From assembly GCF_022539505.1 (NCBI RefSeq), contig NC_061508.1, positions 33,536,256 through 33,600,255 on the forward strand: a stretch of DNA of 64,000 bases. The letters run 5' to 3'. How positions within the stretch are numbered: position 1 is the stretch's first letter; each line of letters begins with the position of its first letter. A model generated the notes under the pieces. That model did no database searches. It saw only the letters and a list, made by a program, of their open reading frames with translations, and was not told where the DNA came from. Source of the DNA: Lolium rigidum (Eukaryota; Streptophyta; Magnoliopsida; Poales; Poaceae). Positions 44,856-56,593 of this stretch are shown here, piece after piece. The position numbers and the translations under genes are program-made.

Positions 44856-46600
44856 GGGCGTGATTGGTATGCCCCATCCCTTTTTGGGTTCCTGGAGACC
44901 AGGCGTTGGGGGCTTGATCACGTGAAACAGGCCAAAAACCATGTTCTCCACTTCATTTGCTACCCAGGGTCGCACCTCTGAATGTATTTTGGGTCTGTTG
45001 ATTGATGACCTGCAAGAATGCAGAAAACGGATGTGACAATGCAACGTTGTGTGTATGGTTCTACTCAACACACGTTTGTTATGTGGCAACCTGGCCCACG
45101 ACTCAATAGGATTGATAATATATACGTACCGATAAGTTGCAACTTATTTTCCGGAAGCCCGTCTCCAAAGAACTCCGAGATTAAGTGTGCTTGGCCTAGA
45201 GCGACTTGAGGATAGGTGACTGGCCAGGAAGTTCTTTCCAGGTGCTCACAAGTGAGGACAAAGTACGCAGAAAAGACTAGAGAGAACAATATTATTAAAG
45301 CAAACCCAACCTTCTTCTTATTTCTTCATTGTCAACAGTAGACATCATTTCTGTTGATCCACATTGACTGAGCCCACTCGTTACTCTTGTTCTTCCAAGC
45401 TTGTTCACCCTCATCATCAAGAGTAACATCAACCTCGTCTGGCACATAGTAATCCATACCCCAGCCTAAGATCCAGTTGTGAAGGATGCAACATGCAAGA
45501 ACAAGTTTTACTTGAGTGGGGAAAGTATGGAATGGCTTCTGGTCAAGGATTTTGAACCTATTTTTCAATGCAGCAAAAACCCTCTCGCTGGTAACCCTGA
45601 GGCTAGAGTGTCTAAGATCGAATAACTCCTCTGCATTCTGTGGTCTGTTCCTTGGAGAGAACTCGTTCAGATGATACCTGGTGTTCATGAAGGGTGGTAG
45701 GATTCCCGGTCGACAATCATAACCTCCATCTTCAAGGTAGAACTTACCATCAGGGAGATGTATGCCATCACGTCTTCTTAGGATGTCTGTTAGAGTACTT
45801 GCATCATGGGCTGATCCTCCCAACCAACTAGCACAAACGTGAACTTTAGATCGAAAACAACAGGAGCAAAGCACATTCTGGCTGGTGTAGTGCTTCCTGC
45901 CTCTGTATGCTGCTGATGGGGATTTCGGCACTCTAGCAGTCACATGAGTATCATCAATTTCTCCAATATAGTCCCATGATGATAACAACATACAATCAAG
46001 CGTTTGTGCACTGTGTTCTTCTCAAGTAGTGTGCATAGCAATATTATTTGTGCTCACCTTGAAGTATGGATACCATCTTCTGTTGTTCCGTATGTTGCTT
46101 GGCGTTTCACCAAAAGGTGCCTCGATCATCTATTGCCTGAGCTCCCCAATTGCATAAGGGATTTGGTTGAAATAGCGAGATATAGTCGAGCCAAATCTAA
46201 GAATGGATCTCTTGAATGTGTTGTGCATAACTCTGATCCTCTGGTCATGGCTAACGACATGAAGAAACATATCAACTGGCTCTTCCACACTGGTGTGGAT
46301 GCTATCCTGTAGCAAACCTCTCTCCCTAAACCTCTTAACTAGTTCGTAGAAGGGGGCACTTCTCATCCTCGGCATCTGAAGTTGTAGATCACATGATATG
46401 TCAGCAATTTACTTACTCCGTCCACATTAACTCGATGAATACGTGGGTTATATGCCATAAAGATTACACCATTGTTCCATTGGACTGGTATTAAAAATAG
46501 TGGTATAACTTTTGAGAATGGATTGTGTACACACACATGGGTGTGGTTGTTTTCATCACCACCTATTTCCTCGAGATTCCTGCTCGCCATGGTATATGAA
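44856..46600 (-). mobile_element. Decayed PIF/Harbinger element
   Basis: A left end GGGCGTGATTGGTATGCCCC preceded by TAA (44853-44855) is typical of Harbinger termini. Transposase sequence follows on the minus strand. I could not find the matching right terminus, so the right boundary is approximate. Confidence 0.6.
45332..46375 (-). pseudogene. PIF/Harbinger DDE transposase, degenerate
   Basis: The N-terminal part (46375-46130) contains LLQDSIHTSVEEPVDMFLHV and VMHNTFKRS, and reaches a premature TAG after GELRQ. Reading resumes with APFGETPSNIRNNRRWYPYF, then a probable intron, then GEIDDTHVTARVP. The long C-terminal frame (45991-45332) keeps DDE-type positions: Asp in EIDDTH, Asp in YLEDGGYDCRPG and Glu in RVTSERVFAALKNRF. 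The nonsense codon makes it a pseudogene, though otherwise well preserved. The companion Myb-like ORF expected in this superfamily is not found. Confidence 0.85.
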
Positions 46601-46904
46601 AAAGTACCTCTTCCTTTCCTTCTTTTATCCGAATCTCAAAGCAAAATGAACGGTAACGAAAACACTCATACCGGCCATACATGTAAGTACAAAAGTATTT
46701 CCATATAACTTCTGTAAGATAGTCCTCTATTAGGCATTATAAATCCTCTCTCATTTATTGTCCTCACTTCTCCAATGCACCTTTTATGTTTCTCTCTATA
46801 TTCTCTCATGCATGTGAAAGTATTGGTACATGTAGTAATTAGCCAGGGTGGGTGGGTGGAGGGTATAAACTTTCTTTGTCCTAGCGAATTGGCTCTCGGG
46901 ATTT
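46601..46904. other. Intergenic DNA, no gene seen
   Basis: AT-rich sequence without supportable ORFs or repeats. Confidence 0.4.
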
Positions 46905-46908
46905 ATAA

Positions 46909-46950
46909 TCCCTAACAGAGGGAGTAATTCATATATACTATCATTCAAAC
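46909..46950 (+). repeat. 42-bp direct repeat, copy 1
   Basis: TCCCTAACAGAGGGAGTAAT... is identical to 48583-48624. It is followed by a short palindrome, GCCCTCGCA-AA-TGCGAGGGC (46965-46984). Confidence 0.9.
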
Positions 46951-47529
46951 CAACTAGCATAGTGGCCCTCGCAAATGCGAGGGCAACATATTAAGCATAG
47001 AGTTTGTATGATAGAAATATTAGGGTAGGGCGCATAATATTTAGTACGTAGAATTTGGTTGAGTAAAAATGTTGTGATTTTTCGAAAAAACAACAAATAT
47101 TTCATCAGAGAATGTAAACAATAAATATTTTATTTTCATGATATTAGACCATCTAAACAATGGGAGTTTTATATAACCAACATCAAATATTTTATCTCAC
47201 GATGCAAATATAAAATATTTTTATTTCTTGATATTAGATCATCTAAACAGGAGAGTTTCTGTATAACCTTGTCTAGATTTATTCCTCTCATTTGTTTAGT
47301 CGGTTTAAGATATAGAGCTATGACCGTGCGAGCTAGTGAAATGCGTCCATCAATTAAAAAAAATGGTGATGATTACCTTGTCGTGCATCTCAGCATAACA
47401 CATTCCCCTCATCCTAGTTTTCTTCATGAGCAGCCGAATATAACGTAAAATGTCGGACGGCGGCAAGCGGAAGTTCGGGAGTGTGCAACTGCTGTCTTAA
47501 TTGGGCACGTACGTGGTAGCATCTAGCTA

Positions 47530-47610
47530 CTCCCTCTGATTCATAATAAATATCAAAGTTTTAGTTTATTTTAAACTTAAAGCCCAACACTTATTATGGA
47601 TCGGATGGAG
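47530..47610. mobile_element. Stowaway MITE, 81 bp, twin 1
   Basis: CTCCCTCTGATTCATAATAA ... TTATTATGGATCGGATGGAG, with TA on both sides. It has almost no unique interior. Confidence 0.8.
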
Positions 47611-47907
47611 TAGTTTTTTGATTAATTCTACCATGTTCTATGTAAGCCATATATCATACATTTTTTAAGTACAAAAAATGTGTACTTTTTTTACAATAGC
47701 TAGCGAACGGGCATATTTTTAGAGACCATCAATTCAAAAAAAGTACCGATGATTACCTTGAGGTGCATCTCAACATAACATATTCCTCTCATCCTAATTT
47801 TGTCCGAGTAGCCAGATAAAACGTAAAATGTCGGACGGCGGCAAGTGGAAGTCTAGGAGTGGTGCGTCTGCTGTCCAAATAGCCCTCTACGTGATATCAT
47901 CTAGCTA

Positions 47908-47988
47908 CTCACTCCGACCCAGAATAGACGTGTGAGTTTTAGTTTCTTTTAACGTAAAACTCCGATACTTACTATGGATTGGACGGAG
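47908..47988. mobile_element. Stowaway MITE, 81 bp, twin 2
   Basis: CTCACTCCGACCCAGAATAG ... CTTACTATGGATTGGACGGAG, with TA on the left. It is the positional twin of 47530-47610 and was carried along by the tandem duplication. Confidence 0.75.
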
Positions 47989-48582
47989 TTTTTTTTTTGT
48001 TAATTCTACCACGTTTTTATCTAAGCCATCTATCGTATATTTTTCAAGTCCAAAAAGTAAGTATTGTTTCTCATAAGAAAATAGATAGTGCATGTTCATA
48101 TTTCTGGAGCGACCACTTTTCAAAATCTATACCACGTTTAATTCTAGCTAGGGTACCTAGCGTACACCTTTTGTCAATCTTAGCTAGACAGCAAGTGCAC
48201 GCAACTTTTTTTTTATGATAGCAAATCGCACACATTATTTGTTTCTTTGGTTGAACGTGACTTGGCTATTCCTAGGGAGAGTTCTGTTAAAAGAAACTAC
48301 GTACATACCCATCCAACACACAATTTTATCTTTTAAACGGACCTGGATACTACTATAGAAAGAGATACATGTATATAAGAGACGCATGTAACGATTCTTA
48401 TCGTGTTGGACTCAATATGTGTACTAACTAATTGGAATACATCAGACATATTTGTTACGTTAGATATTACGGTTGTCACTAAAAATCATAGCCATAAATT
48501 TTAGATCTAAATAATTATGATGATGTGGATTAACGTGGTGTCTTTATTTAAAACATCCGCATTTTGCTTTTAGTATATAATA

Positions 48583-48624
48583 TCCCTAACAGAGGGAGTA
48601 ATTCATATATACTATCATTCAAAC
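48583..48624 (+). repeat. 42-bp direct repeat, copy 2
   Basis: Identical to 46909-46950, separated by 1674 bases. It marks the right edge of the repeat-rich block. Confidence 0.9.
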
Positions 48625-49270
48625 TAATGGTCAAAACTAATGCACACACAAAATACCCCATATAAATATATATGGAGAGCATTTTAAACCAAACACATAC
48701 AATTTATGTTAATAATTGAGAGTTGCGGGTGGATTGCAAATGGCCGATAAATAAGCTAATCCACCAGAAACTATTCGATCCCTAACAAAAAAAAAAAAGC
48801 AAACCACCACCCAAATTCAAACCTATATCTTAGAGTTATGGGATATTTTACCAAACAAGACCGTGTTGTGGTCACCGCGAACGCGGGAAGGTTTTGATAC
48901 TAGCGTCTTGGTCTTGTGTTATTATATCCTTGCGTGACTGTACCTTTCACAACAATGCTCGTCCGTAAGATGTCAACCTCTGCAAGCAAGTCGATGACTT
49001 GCTTTCGACTTGTCAACTCTTCATTTTTACAAATGAAGTACGTACGTAGTACAATCATTTGCTCCTTAATTTACAGAAACTTGATGAAGTATTTGCGTTT
49101 GCAGTGGGATAACCCTGACTTAAACAACAATGCCGGCCTACCCAAAACGTCTACGATTAAAGAATCATCTTGAAGCGATCGACCGATCGATAGGATAGCT
49201 ACCTCAGCCTATAAACACATGCATGAATACGTGAAAGTAGCAGCAACTCAGGTCAGGTCATCGATCAGCC
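48625..49270. other. Upstream region of the CYP89-like gene
   Basis: No gene. A TATA-like CCTATAAACAC lies at about 49207-49217, some 55-60 bases before the ATG at 49271, consistent with a core promoter. Confidence 0.5.
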
Positions 49271-50958
49271 ATGCAGGACTTCGTCCCCCTCCTCGTCTTG
49301 CTACCCATGACGCTCCTCCTGGTCGTGGGCCGCGGCATGCTCCGGCGTGCGCCGCCGATCAAGGAAATGCGGGCCCGCCTCGCCGCCGTCAAGTGGGCTC
49401 TCGTACGGGACTTCTCCACCGCGTTGCGGCAGGACGTCGTGATCACTGACCGCTCGACCGCGCACCGCCTCCTCGTCCGCGGCGGCGGCGGGGGCGCGTT
49501 CTGCAACCGACCGCCGACGAGCGCGGCCAGCTCCGTCCTCTCCCGACAGCGCCACCACAACATTGGCTCGGCGCCCTACGGCCCGCTCTGGCGCGCCATC
49601 CGCCGCAACCTCGTCTCCGAGGTCTTCCACCCGTCGCGCCTCCGCCTCTACGCCCCCGCCCGCCGCCGCGCGCTCCGGGGCCTCGTCGCTGACCTCCGCG
49701 AGCAGTGCACCTCGTCTAACGTGGCCCTCGCGGCCGAGAGCATGCACGCTGCTTTGTTCGGCCTGAGCGCCGCCATGTGCTTCGGCGACGGCGTCGACGC
49801 GAGCCGCGTCCGCGCCATGGCCGACGCCATGGAGGACCTCATCCGGTCCCTCGTCGGGCTCAGTGTCTTCGCCGCACTCCCGGCGTTGACAGAGTTGATA
49901 TACCGCAAAAAGTGGAACAAGCTGGTCGCGCTCAGGCGGCAGCAGGAGGAGCTGTACCTCCCGCTCATCAATGCCCGGCGCGGCCACCACCACCGTCCGT
50001 CCGGCGAAGCCCCAACATATGTGGACACGCTCTTCGACCTCCTGGTCGTGGACGACAGCTGCTCCGCATCCGGTGGGAATGCTCCCAAGCAAAGGCTGAC
50101 AGACGGCGAGCTCGTGGGGCTCTGCTCCGAGTTTCTTGGCGCCGGCACGGAGCCCGCGACCGCGGCGATGCAGTGGGTCATGGCGAACTTGGTGAAGCAT
50201 CCGGAGGTACAGGAGGCCCTCCGGAGAGAGATCGACGCTGTCATCGGGGAGGACGCCGAGGAGGTCGGCGAGGAAGACCTTGGTAAGCTGGAGTACCTCA
50301 ACGCTGTCCTCATGGAGGCGCTCCGCCTGCACCCTACCGTGCCCTCGTTGAGTAGGCAGGTGAGCAACTAACTGCTGCTTTCCAATTCATAACCCAAAAA
50401 CTATAAAATGTTGTTTCACGCGGTCGATAATTCACAGCCGTCACATCATGATGTGATCATCTCTTTTCATATTTACTAATCTTTCAGTAAGATCGGGTGG
50501 TGATCAATCAAGCTCACGGACTTAATTTTCTCTTCATTCATAAGGTGATACCGGAGGACCACATCGTCCTGGACGGCCGGCGTGCTTCGGCCGGGACGAA
50601 GGTACAGTTCCCGCTGGAGCGTCTGGCACGGGACAACACGGCATGGGCCGACCCCGATGAGTTTCGGCCGGAGCGGTTCCTTGCCGGCGGCGAGGGCGCC
50701 GGCGTGAGCCTCGTGGCGGCTGCGGGAAGCGCCGGTGAGATCAAAATGATGCCGTTCGGCGCCGGTAGGAGGATGTGCCCGGGCATGGGCGTCGCGATGC
50801 TCCACCTCGGGTACTTCGTGGCGAACCTCGTGAGGGAGTTCGAGTGGACGGAGGCGGGAGGCGACATGGCCGTCGACCTCGAGCCACAGGTCAGGTTCTT
50901 GAACGTCATGAAGCAGCCGCTGCGTGCCCACCTCGCGATGCGGCGGAAGACTAGATAA
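49271..50958 (+). CDS. Cytochrome P450, CYP89-like (2 exons)
   Basis: A predicted 500-residue A-type P450, ER-anchored. Exons 49271-50359 and 50545-50958 are joined by a 185-base GT-AG intron in phase 0. Visible are the N-terminal anchor (4-20), the C-helix WRAIRRNL (107-114), ExxR (E349-R352), FRPERF (403-408) and the haem loop FGAGRRMCPG (434-443) with Cys441. Two things are odd. The I-helix reads AGTEPA (291-296), where A-type P450s nearly always have AGTDTT, so the oxygen-activating Thr is missing. The stretch between the anchor and ITDRSTAHR also lacks the usual PPGP hinge and is about 40 residues short. CYP89 genes are often intronless, so the intron is notable. It may be expressed but catalytically altered, or in early decay. 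Confidence 0.8.
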
Positions 50959-51049
50959 AGTGGTAGAAATGTGGTCTCAGGAAGGACATGGATTCTCTGC
51001 TCGTAGGCTTACTCTTTATCCTCTGCTTGTAATTAATTAAGCTCATTCG

Positions 51050-51612
51050 AAAGCATGAGCAACAACGCATCTGTTGGAATAAAATTGAAGAGCATGTGGT
51101 GCATTGCTTTTGAAAAACATGGAGTCAAACCAATCTGGTTTCCAATTCATAATCCATGTCCATCAAACATGTTATTTCACGCGGTAAATTAATAACAGCC
51201 GTCACATCACGATGTGATCATCTCTTTTTTATACCTACGAATCTTTCAGTAAGATCGGGTGGTGATCAATCAAGCTCTTAGCTCACGCAGGGCCGGCTCT
51301 GGCCCAGGGCAAGAAGTGCGACGGTCCGGGGTCCAACCAAAACGGGGGCCCATTATTTATGTCACAGTGCATATAGGAAAAGGTAGAAAAAAAAATTAAA
51401 CCCATCTAGCATACACACAGCTTAAATTGGGCCAATTTATAGAATTTGCCCTAGGGCCCTCCAAATCCTAGAGCCGGCCCTGAGCTCACGGACTTAATTT
51501 TCCAGTCGGAAGCATGAGCAGCACCGGCGCACCGCATCTGTCGGAATAAAATTGAAGAGCAATGTGGTGCCATTGCTTTTGAAAAATATGGAATCAAACC
51601 AATCTGATTGGA
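51050..51612 (+). repeat. Partial duplication of the CYP89-like 3' region, exon 2 missing
   Basis: 51138-51279 plus 51491-51500 copies intron sequence 50379-50530 (TTTCCAATTCATAA, CAGCCGTCACATCA, GTAAGATCGGGTGGTGATCA, GCTCACGGACTTAATTTTC). It is joined directly to 51505-51612, which copies the gene's own 3' flank at 51050-51136 (AAGCATGAGCA, GGAATAAAATTGAAGAGCA). The intervening exon 2 is absent from the second copy. Confidence 0.85.
51288..51482. mobile_element. hAT-type MITE with perfect 8-bp target duplication
   Basis: A 195-base element with inverted ends CAGGGCCGGCTCT / AGAGCCGGCCCTG, flanked by AGCTCACG on both sides (51280-51287 and 51483-51490). It inserted into the duplicated intron copy, so it is younger than that duplication. 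Confidence 0.95.
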
Positions 51613-52619
51613 GAGACAGCCTTTTTTCGGCAAGGGAAATATTTTAATGTCCAATACATCCAGCCTGTTAACCAACGAGATGAACCAAGAATGTACACAT
51701 CAAAAAAAAGAAAAACAGAAAGAGAAAAAGTTCCTACCAGAATGGGCAGGAACATAGCCATATATGTACACCAGCACGCACAACATTATTTCAACGCATT
51801 AAATACACCCCTCCGCCATAACATGGTTGCGCATTTGGGACGCGTCAGATACATATTTGGACGGCTAGGAGCTAGTTATATTTTAATTTGCACTTGTAAG
51901 GCATAAATTTATTTTTTGATCATGTGTATTCAATGATAACAAAATTTAGTTCTTCACTAAGATGTGTTGAAGTATACCCATAGCAACACATGAATATCGT
52001 GATTGTTTACCATCAACTGCCAACTATTGCATTTTTATCAATTAGGGTAAAAAAAAGCTCCAAAAGCTATCAAGTGGTCACTATCTCGATCAGTAGCACA
52101 CGTGGGCGCCCACGCGAGGTGCGGGAGCACTGGCAGGCAACACATTACTAATCGACACGTGGCAGCGTCTTGTTGTGTGGTGAGGGACTGGATGTTAACA
52201 TACAACCCGCTTAGGTCCTTTCTCTTATTCTCTCCTCCAACTTATAATATCTGAATTCTTATAGTATCCATTTGACATCACCTTATTTACTGCACCGCTT
52301 TCCATTGGGACGCATGGGCTTGCATTTTGAAAAATAAGAACAATACACTGGAAAAGAAGGCAGTGCACCGAAAAAAAGTACTACCTCGTAAAAAAGAGGC
52401 ACCGGAAAAGATTTACAAAGGCGCTGAATAGTGGTGAATGACTCATCAACTACTCAGGCCGTGTAGTAATAAACTTTATGTGGGATTTCAAATTATAATA
52501 GAATGCTCTGCTTTACATCAAAGCTTTCATTCATATAGCTCTATATATATGAATTCTTATTTTATAAGTCTTTCGCAAAAAAATCTTATTCTATAAGTAT
52601 TACCTACTCGGTTTCATCA
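51613..52619. other. Intergenic DNA, no gene seen
   Basis: AT-rich. No ORF, RNA gene or complete repeat is supportable. Confidence 0.4.
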
Positions 52620-54859
52620 GTATTTTTTTTAGGGAAAAGGGCTCCCCCGGTTTCATTGAAACCCAACCACATTGACATAGTTTTACAGCGCAAAAGAGCC
52701 ATATTTGAAGAATGTGGATTGGAAACGTCTAAAACAGAGAAAAAGAGTCTAACAACAACAAGAATATCCACAACAACTACCAAAACGAGCATAATGGAAC
52801 AACAAAAACATGATCTAAAGAGATCCTAGGATCAAGAGCTTGTAAGCTTGGTTCTGTCGTCCAATCATCTCCTTGTAGTCCACAGGGCAGGGCGAATCTT
52901 CATCACTGTCAGGCTTGAAATGAATCAGGTCCAAGCGATCTATAATAGCCCCCACCCTAGCTTGTTGAGCACCGTGACTTTTTTCGCCAGAAGGACCGAT
53001 TGAGCATCTTTGGAGAGGATTGATCCAGATCTGTGGCCATCCTTCTCCAGACTTCCCGAACACCTGGCCAATGAGTTCCCTAAAAACAGACATCATTACG
53101 CAACTTCCAAATGGCCCAAAGTACAACACTACAGACTATATTAACAACATAATTTTTGTTATTACTAATCCACCAGCGAGCCACTGACTCAAAGTTAAGC
53201 CCCACATCAACATGTAATAGATCAAGGATTATCGGCCAAACCAATTTGGCCACAAAGCAATCAAAAAATAGATGGTGGGCTGAGGCAAGATTTATCTTCA
53301 ACATGTCTACGTTAGCCAGATTGTCACAAGTCAGTAGCTTATTGTTAGCAATCAGACATAGGAACACATGTATTCTAGGAGGATATCCAACTTCGAGACA
53401 GCTGGAGTATGGACAAGCACAACTCCCATATTGTTAACTATAGCAAAGAACGAGTTGACATTATATACTCCGGACGAATGGAACATCCATATTGGTTCAT
53501 CATCATCAGACGACAGATTAGCAGTACTCACTAACTCACAGAGATCAAGCGAACGATTAAAAAGTTGAGGAGACACAATCCTCCTAAAAGTAACCTTCAA
53601 AACCGTGTGATGTTGTTCATTAGCAATAATAAAAAATCCCAATATAAAATCGCAAGACTACAATTACCCAGCCACACGTCTTCCCAAAATTTATTTTATT
53701 ATCATTTTCTAATTTCCATCTAAATCCCATCTTAACTGCATGAGAAGCCCTGATTCCTTTTCAGAAAGGGGAACAATATGTAGGATTGAAGGAAAAGAGA
53801 TAGGGGATAGATCATATTTAAAATCCACAATTTTCTTCCAAATTTTATTACCACCCAGGTTATATCTTTTGACCCAAGAAGCCAAAAGACACAAGATAAA
53901 TTCCCTGAGATTTTACACCCAGACTACCAAACTCCCGCTTAAGGCAAACCAAATCCCAATTGGCAAGGTGATATTTATGAGCATCAACATTGCCATTCCA
54001 TAAGAAATGAGACATCTGTGAATTGATTAACCTAATGGCCCACTTGGGAAACTTAAGCACTGACAGATATAAAGGAATGCTAGCTAGTGAGGCTTTAAGT
54101 AAAACTAGTCTACTTTTAATATTCGACAGCCTACCCCTCCAACCAGCAATTCTTTTAATTAGCTTGTCAATGATAGGCTGTAAATCCTCCTTCCGTAGCT
54201 TTGAATAATGCAGAGGAACCCCGAGATATTTAAAGAGGAACCCTGCAAGTTTGCAACAAAAGATTTGAGCGACCAATTTAGCATCTTCAGGTTTGACATT
54301 AATTGTCATAAGTTCACTCTTATGATAATTAATTCACATAACTGATATCTGTTCAAAGCAAGATAAAAATCGCTTTAGAATTCTAGCAACTGAAACATCA
54401 TTATCAAGAAAAAGAATGTTTTATCATCAGCATAATGAAGGCTAATGACACCTCCAGGAACAACTTGAGGCAACAAATCTCGAATCAAACCATTAGCAGC
54501 AGCTTTGTATAACATTTTAAAAAAAATCTGCTACCAAGTTGAAAAGGATGGGAGAAGCCCGATCTCCTTGTTTAAGTCCTTTACCAGATTTAAAATAAGA
54601 GTCATTCATGTCATTGATTCTTACGCAAGAAGAACCATTGATCAACAAACTCATAATGAGACCATGGATCTTAATCCCAAAACCTCTAGACTGAAGCATT
54701 TCCTCTAGAAAGGTCCAGTCAACTCTATCGTAAGCCTTATCATAATCTAATTTCAAAACCAAAGCACTTTCACCTTGTGAGTGTGCTGAATGAATCAATT
54801 CATGAGCTGCTACCGCACTCTCAAGAATGAAGCGTCCTTTAATACACGCAGTTTGGTTA
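52620..54859 (-). mobile_element. Decayed LINE retrotransposon, 3' part
   Basis: Minus-strand LINE whose poly-A end appears as a T run at about 52621-52631. Its 5' part is cut off by the Gypsy LTR at 54860 in the middle of the reverse-transcriptase ORF. The coding region is spread over several frames. Confidence 0.85.
52815..54858 (-). pseudogene. LINE reverse transcriptase and C-terminal region, frameshifted
   Basis: From the 5' side: KGRFILESAVAAHELIHSAH, KLDYDKAYDRVDWTFLEEML and GLKQGDRASPILFNLVADF, then, in another frame, the catalytic ISLHYADD (YADD codons at 54423-54434). Next come FKYLGVPLHYSKL and GWRGRLSNIKSRLVLLKASL, and a zf-RVT-like tail (AHHLFFDCFVAKLVWPIIL, VVLWAIWKLRNDVCF). 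At least four frame changes make it inactive even though the YADD box survives. Confidence 0.88.
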
Positions 54860-56026
54860 TGTTATCACCAGAATTTGACCGGATCAGAGGTGGGCCGCGA
54901 TCAAGATGGGCTTGAAGAATATACATAGAAGGAATACATGAATCGGCCTTGTGTACCAAGTTTGGGCTACTTGCCCGTGTATCTGTAACATAGTAGGATA
55001 CGTGTCGTTTAGAAGTTAGAGTTTTACCCGTGCACGGTTAGGTGCACGCCTGAATTAGAAAGTCCCTCGGACTATAAATATGTATCTAGGGTTTATGAAA
55101 TAAACAACAACCAACGTTCAACACAAATCAATCTCGGCGCATCGCCAACTCCTTCGTCTCGAGGGTTTCTCCTGGTAAGCACCATGCTGCCTAGATCGCA
55201 TCTTGCGATCTAGGCAAGCACAAGCTTATTACGTTGTTCATGCGTTGCTCGTATCGAAGCCTTTTTGATGGCGAGCAACGTAGTTATCTTAGATGTGTTA
55301 GGGTTAGCATTGTTCTTCGTATCACATGTCTGTCGTAGTGCAACCCTTATACATCTAGCCGCCCTTACACCTATCTTAGGTGTAGGGCGGCACCCCGCTT
55401 GATCATCGTTTAGTAGATCCGATCCGTTACGGTTGCTCCTTGTTCTTCAAGGATTAGTTTAATATCTGCAATAGTTAGGCCTTACAAAGGGTTGGAGGAT
55501 CCAGCGGCGCGTAGGGTGTCGTTTGTTAGTCCTAGACAGGATGTTCCGGGGATCAATCTCGTGTTGGTTTTTAGGCCTTGTCTAGGACCGGCTCACGATC
55601 ACCGTGCGTGGCCGCGAGGCCCAATCCTGAGTAGGATGATCCGATTATGCGGTGAAAACCCTAAATCGTCGTAGATCGCTTTAGCTTTATCTTGATCAAG
55701 CAAGACCACCATATATTCGTACACCTTGTACGAATCATGGGTGGATCGGCTCTTTGAGCCGATTCACAGGATAACTCGAGAGCCGATCGAGGCTCGTATT
55801 TAATGTTTACGTGTATGCCATGCAGTAAAACTAAGCGAGGCATCATCCCACACCTTCCCGACCAGGTATAGGTCGGGTGGCACGCCCTTGCATCAGCATC
55901 GGACGTGTGCGCAGAAGGCTTTGCGGGCCGTCGCTCGGAGGGACCAGGGCCAGCCGCAGCCCTGAGTTGTTCCCGGCTCTACGGTGTTGCCCGTCGCTGC
56001 CCGCCGGTGGGTTTCTGACCGCAACA
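54860..56026 (+). repeat. 5' LTR of the Gypsy element
   Basis: An LTR of about 1.17 kb, from TGTTATC to GCAACA. It contains a TATAAATA at 55073-55080, the likely promoter of the element. The end could be two bases further on (GCAACACA). Confidence 0.75.
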
Positions 56027-56028
56027 CA

Positions 56029-56048
56029 TTCTGGCACGCCCGGTGGGA
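56029..56048 (+). other. Primer-binding site of the Gypsy element
   Basis: TTCTGGCACGCCCGGTGGGA directly follows the LTR. I do not assign the primer tRNA. Confidence 0.6.
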
Positions 56049-56593
56049 CAATCTTCGACATCCACCGCATCGCCATCTACATCTGAGATGGCGGAAGGCA
56101 CTCCGGTCAAGTACGAGGATCTGACTGACGAGCTCAAGAAGAAGCATGACGAGATCAAGGCAGTCCTCGAAGCCGACCTCATCGGCTCTTTTCACGTAAC
56201 CCGCTCACATGGCATCAGGTGGAAAGGGTTCTCACCCGAAGGCGCGCTCGATGGAGTGGACCTGTCCTCCCCGTCGGAAGAACGCACCAGGTCGCTGCGT
56301 CGAGAGATCAACTTCATGGTGGCTCACTCGCCGCACCGCCATTCCGAGAGCCCGGTGAACACTTTGGAGCGTGTCGCTCTTCGCGTGATCCAGGAAATCA
56401 TGAGCCATCGGTACTCTCCGTCGGGACCGGCTCGGGGACTTACCAAGGAGAGATGCCACTCCGAGTCCCGTCCACCGCTGCCGTTCGCGTTGGCAGCACC
56501 AGAAGTGCCGAACTCATCGGCATACGTCGTCTACAAGATTGGTGGTGACCCTAGTGACTACCAATTCCTACATGAGGCGCCCAAGGAGATCCC

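Larger units (their letters stand above)
47345..48090 (+). repeat. Tandem duplication, unit about 378 bp
   Basis: Blocks GATGATTACCTTG...GCATCTCA, AACGTAAAATGTCGGACGGC, GGCAAG-GGAAGT and CATCTAGCTACTC recur in order about 378 bases apart. Each unit contains one short Stowaway element at the same position. Confidence 0.85.

Noticed and set aside
47345..48090. CRISPR-like or satellite array
   Set aside because: Only two units with ordinary interiors are present; this is a simple tandem duplication in a eukaryotic genome.
49777..50286. Overlapping ORFs in other frames of the CYP89-like gene and of the UGT and MAPKK genes
   Set aside because: They are shadow frames of GC-rich coding sequence.
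766..50958. P450s plus UGT as a biosynthetic gene cluster
   Set aside because: The three enzymes are 40 kb or more apart with unrelated genes and many transposons between, and belong to unrelated families and pathways.
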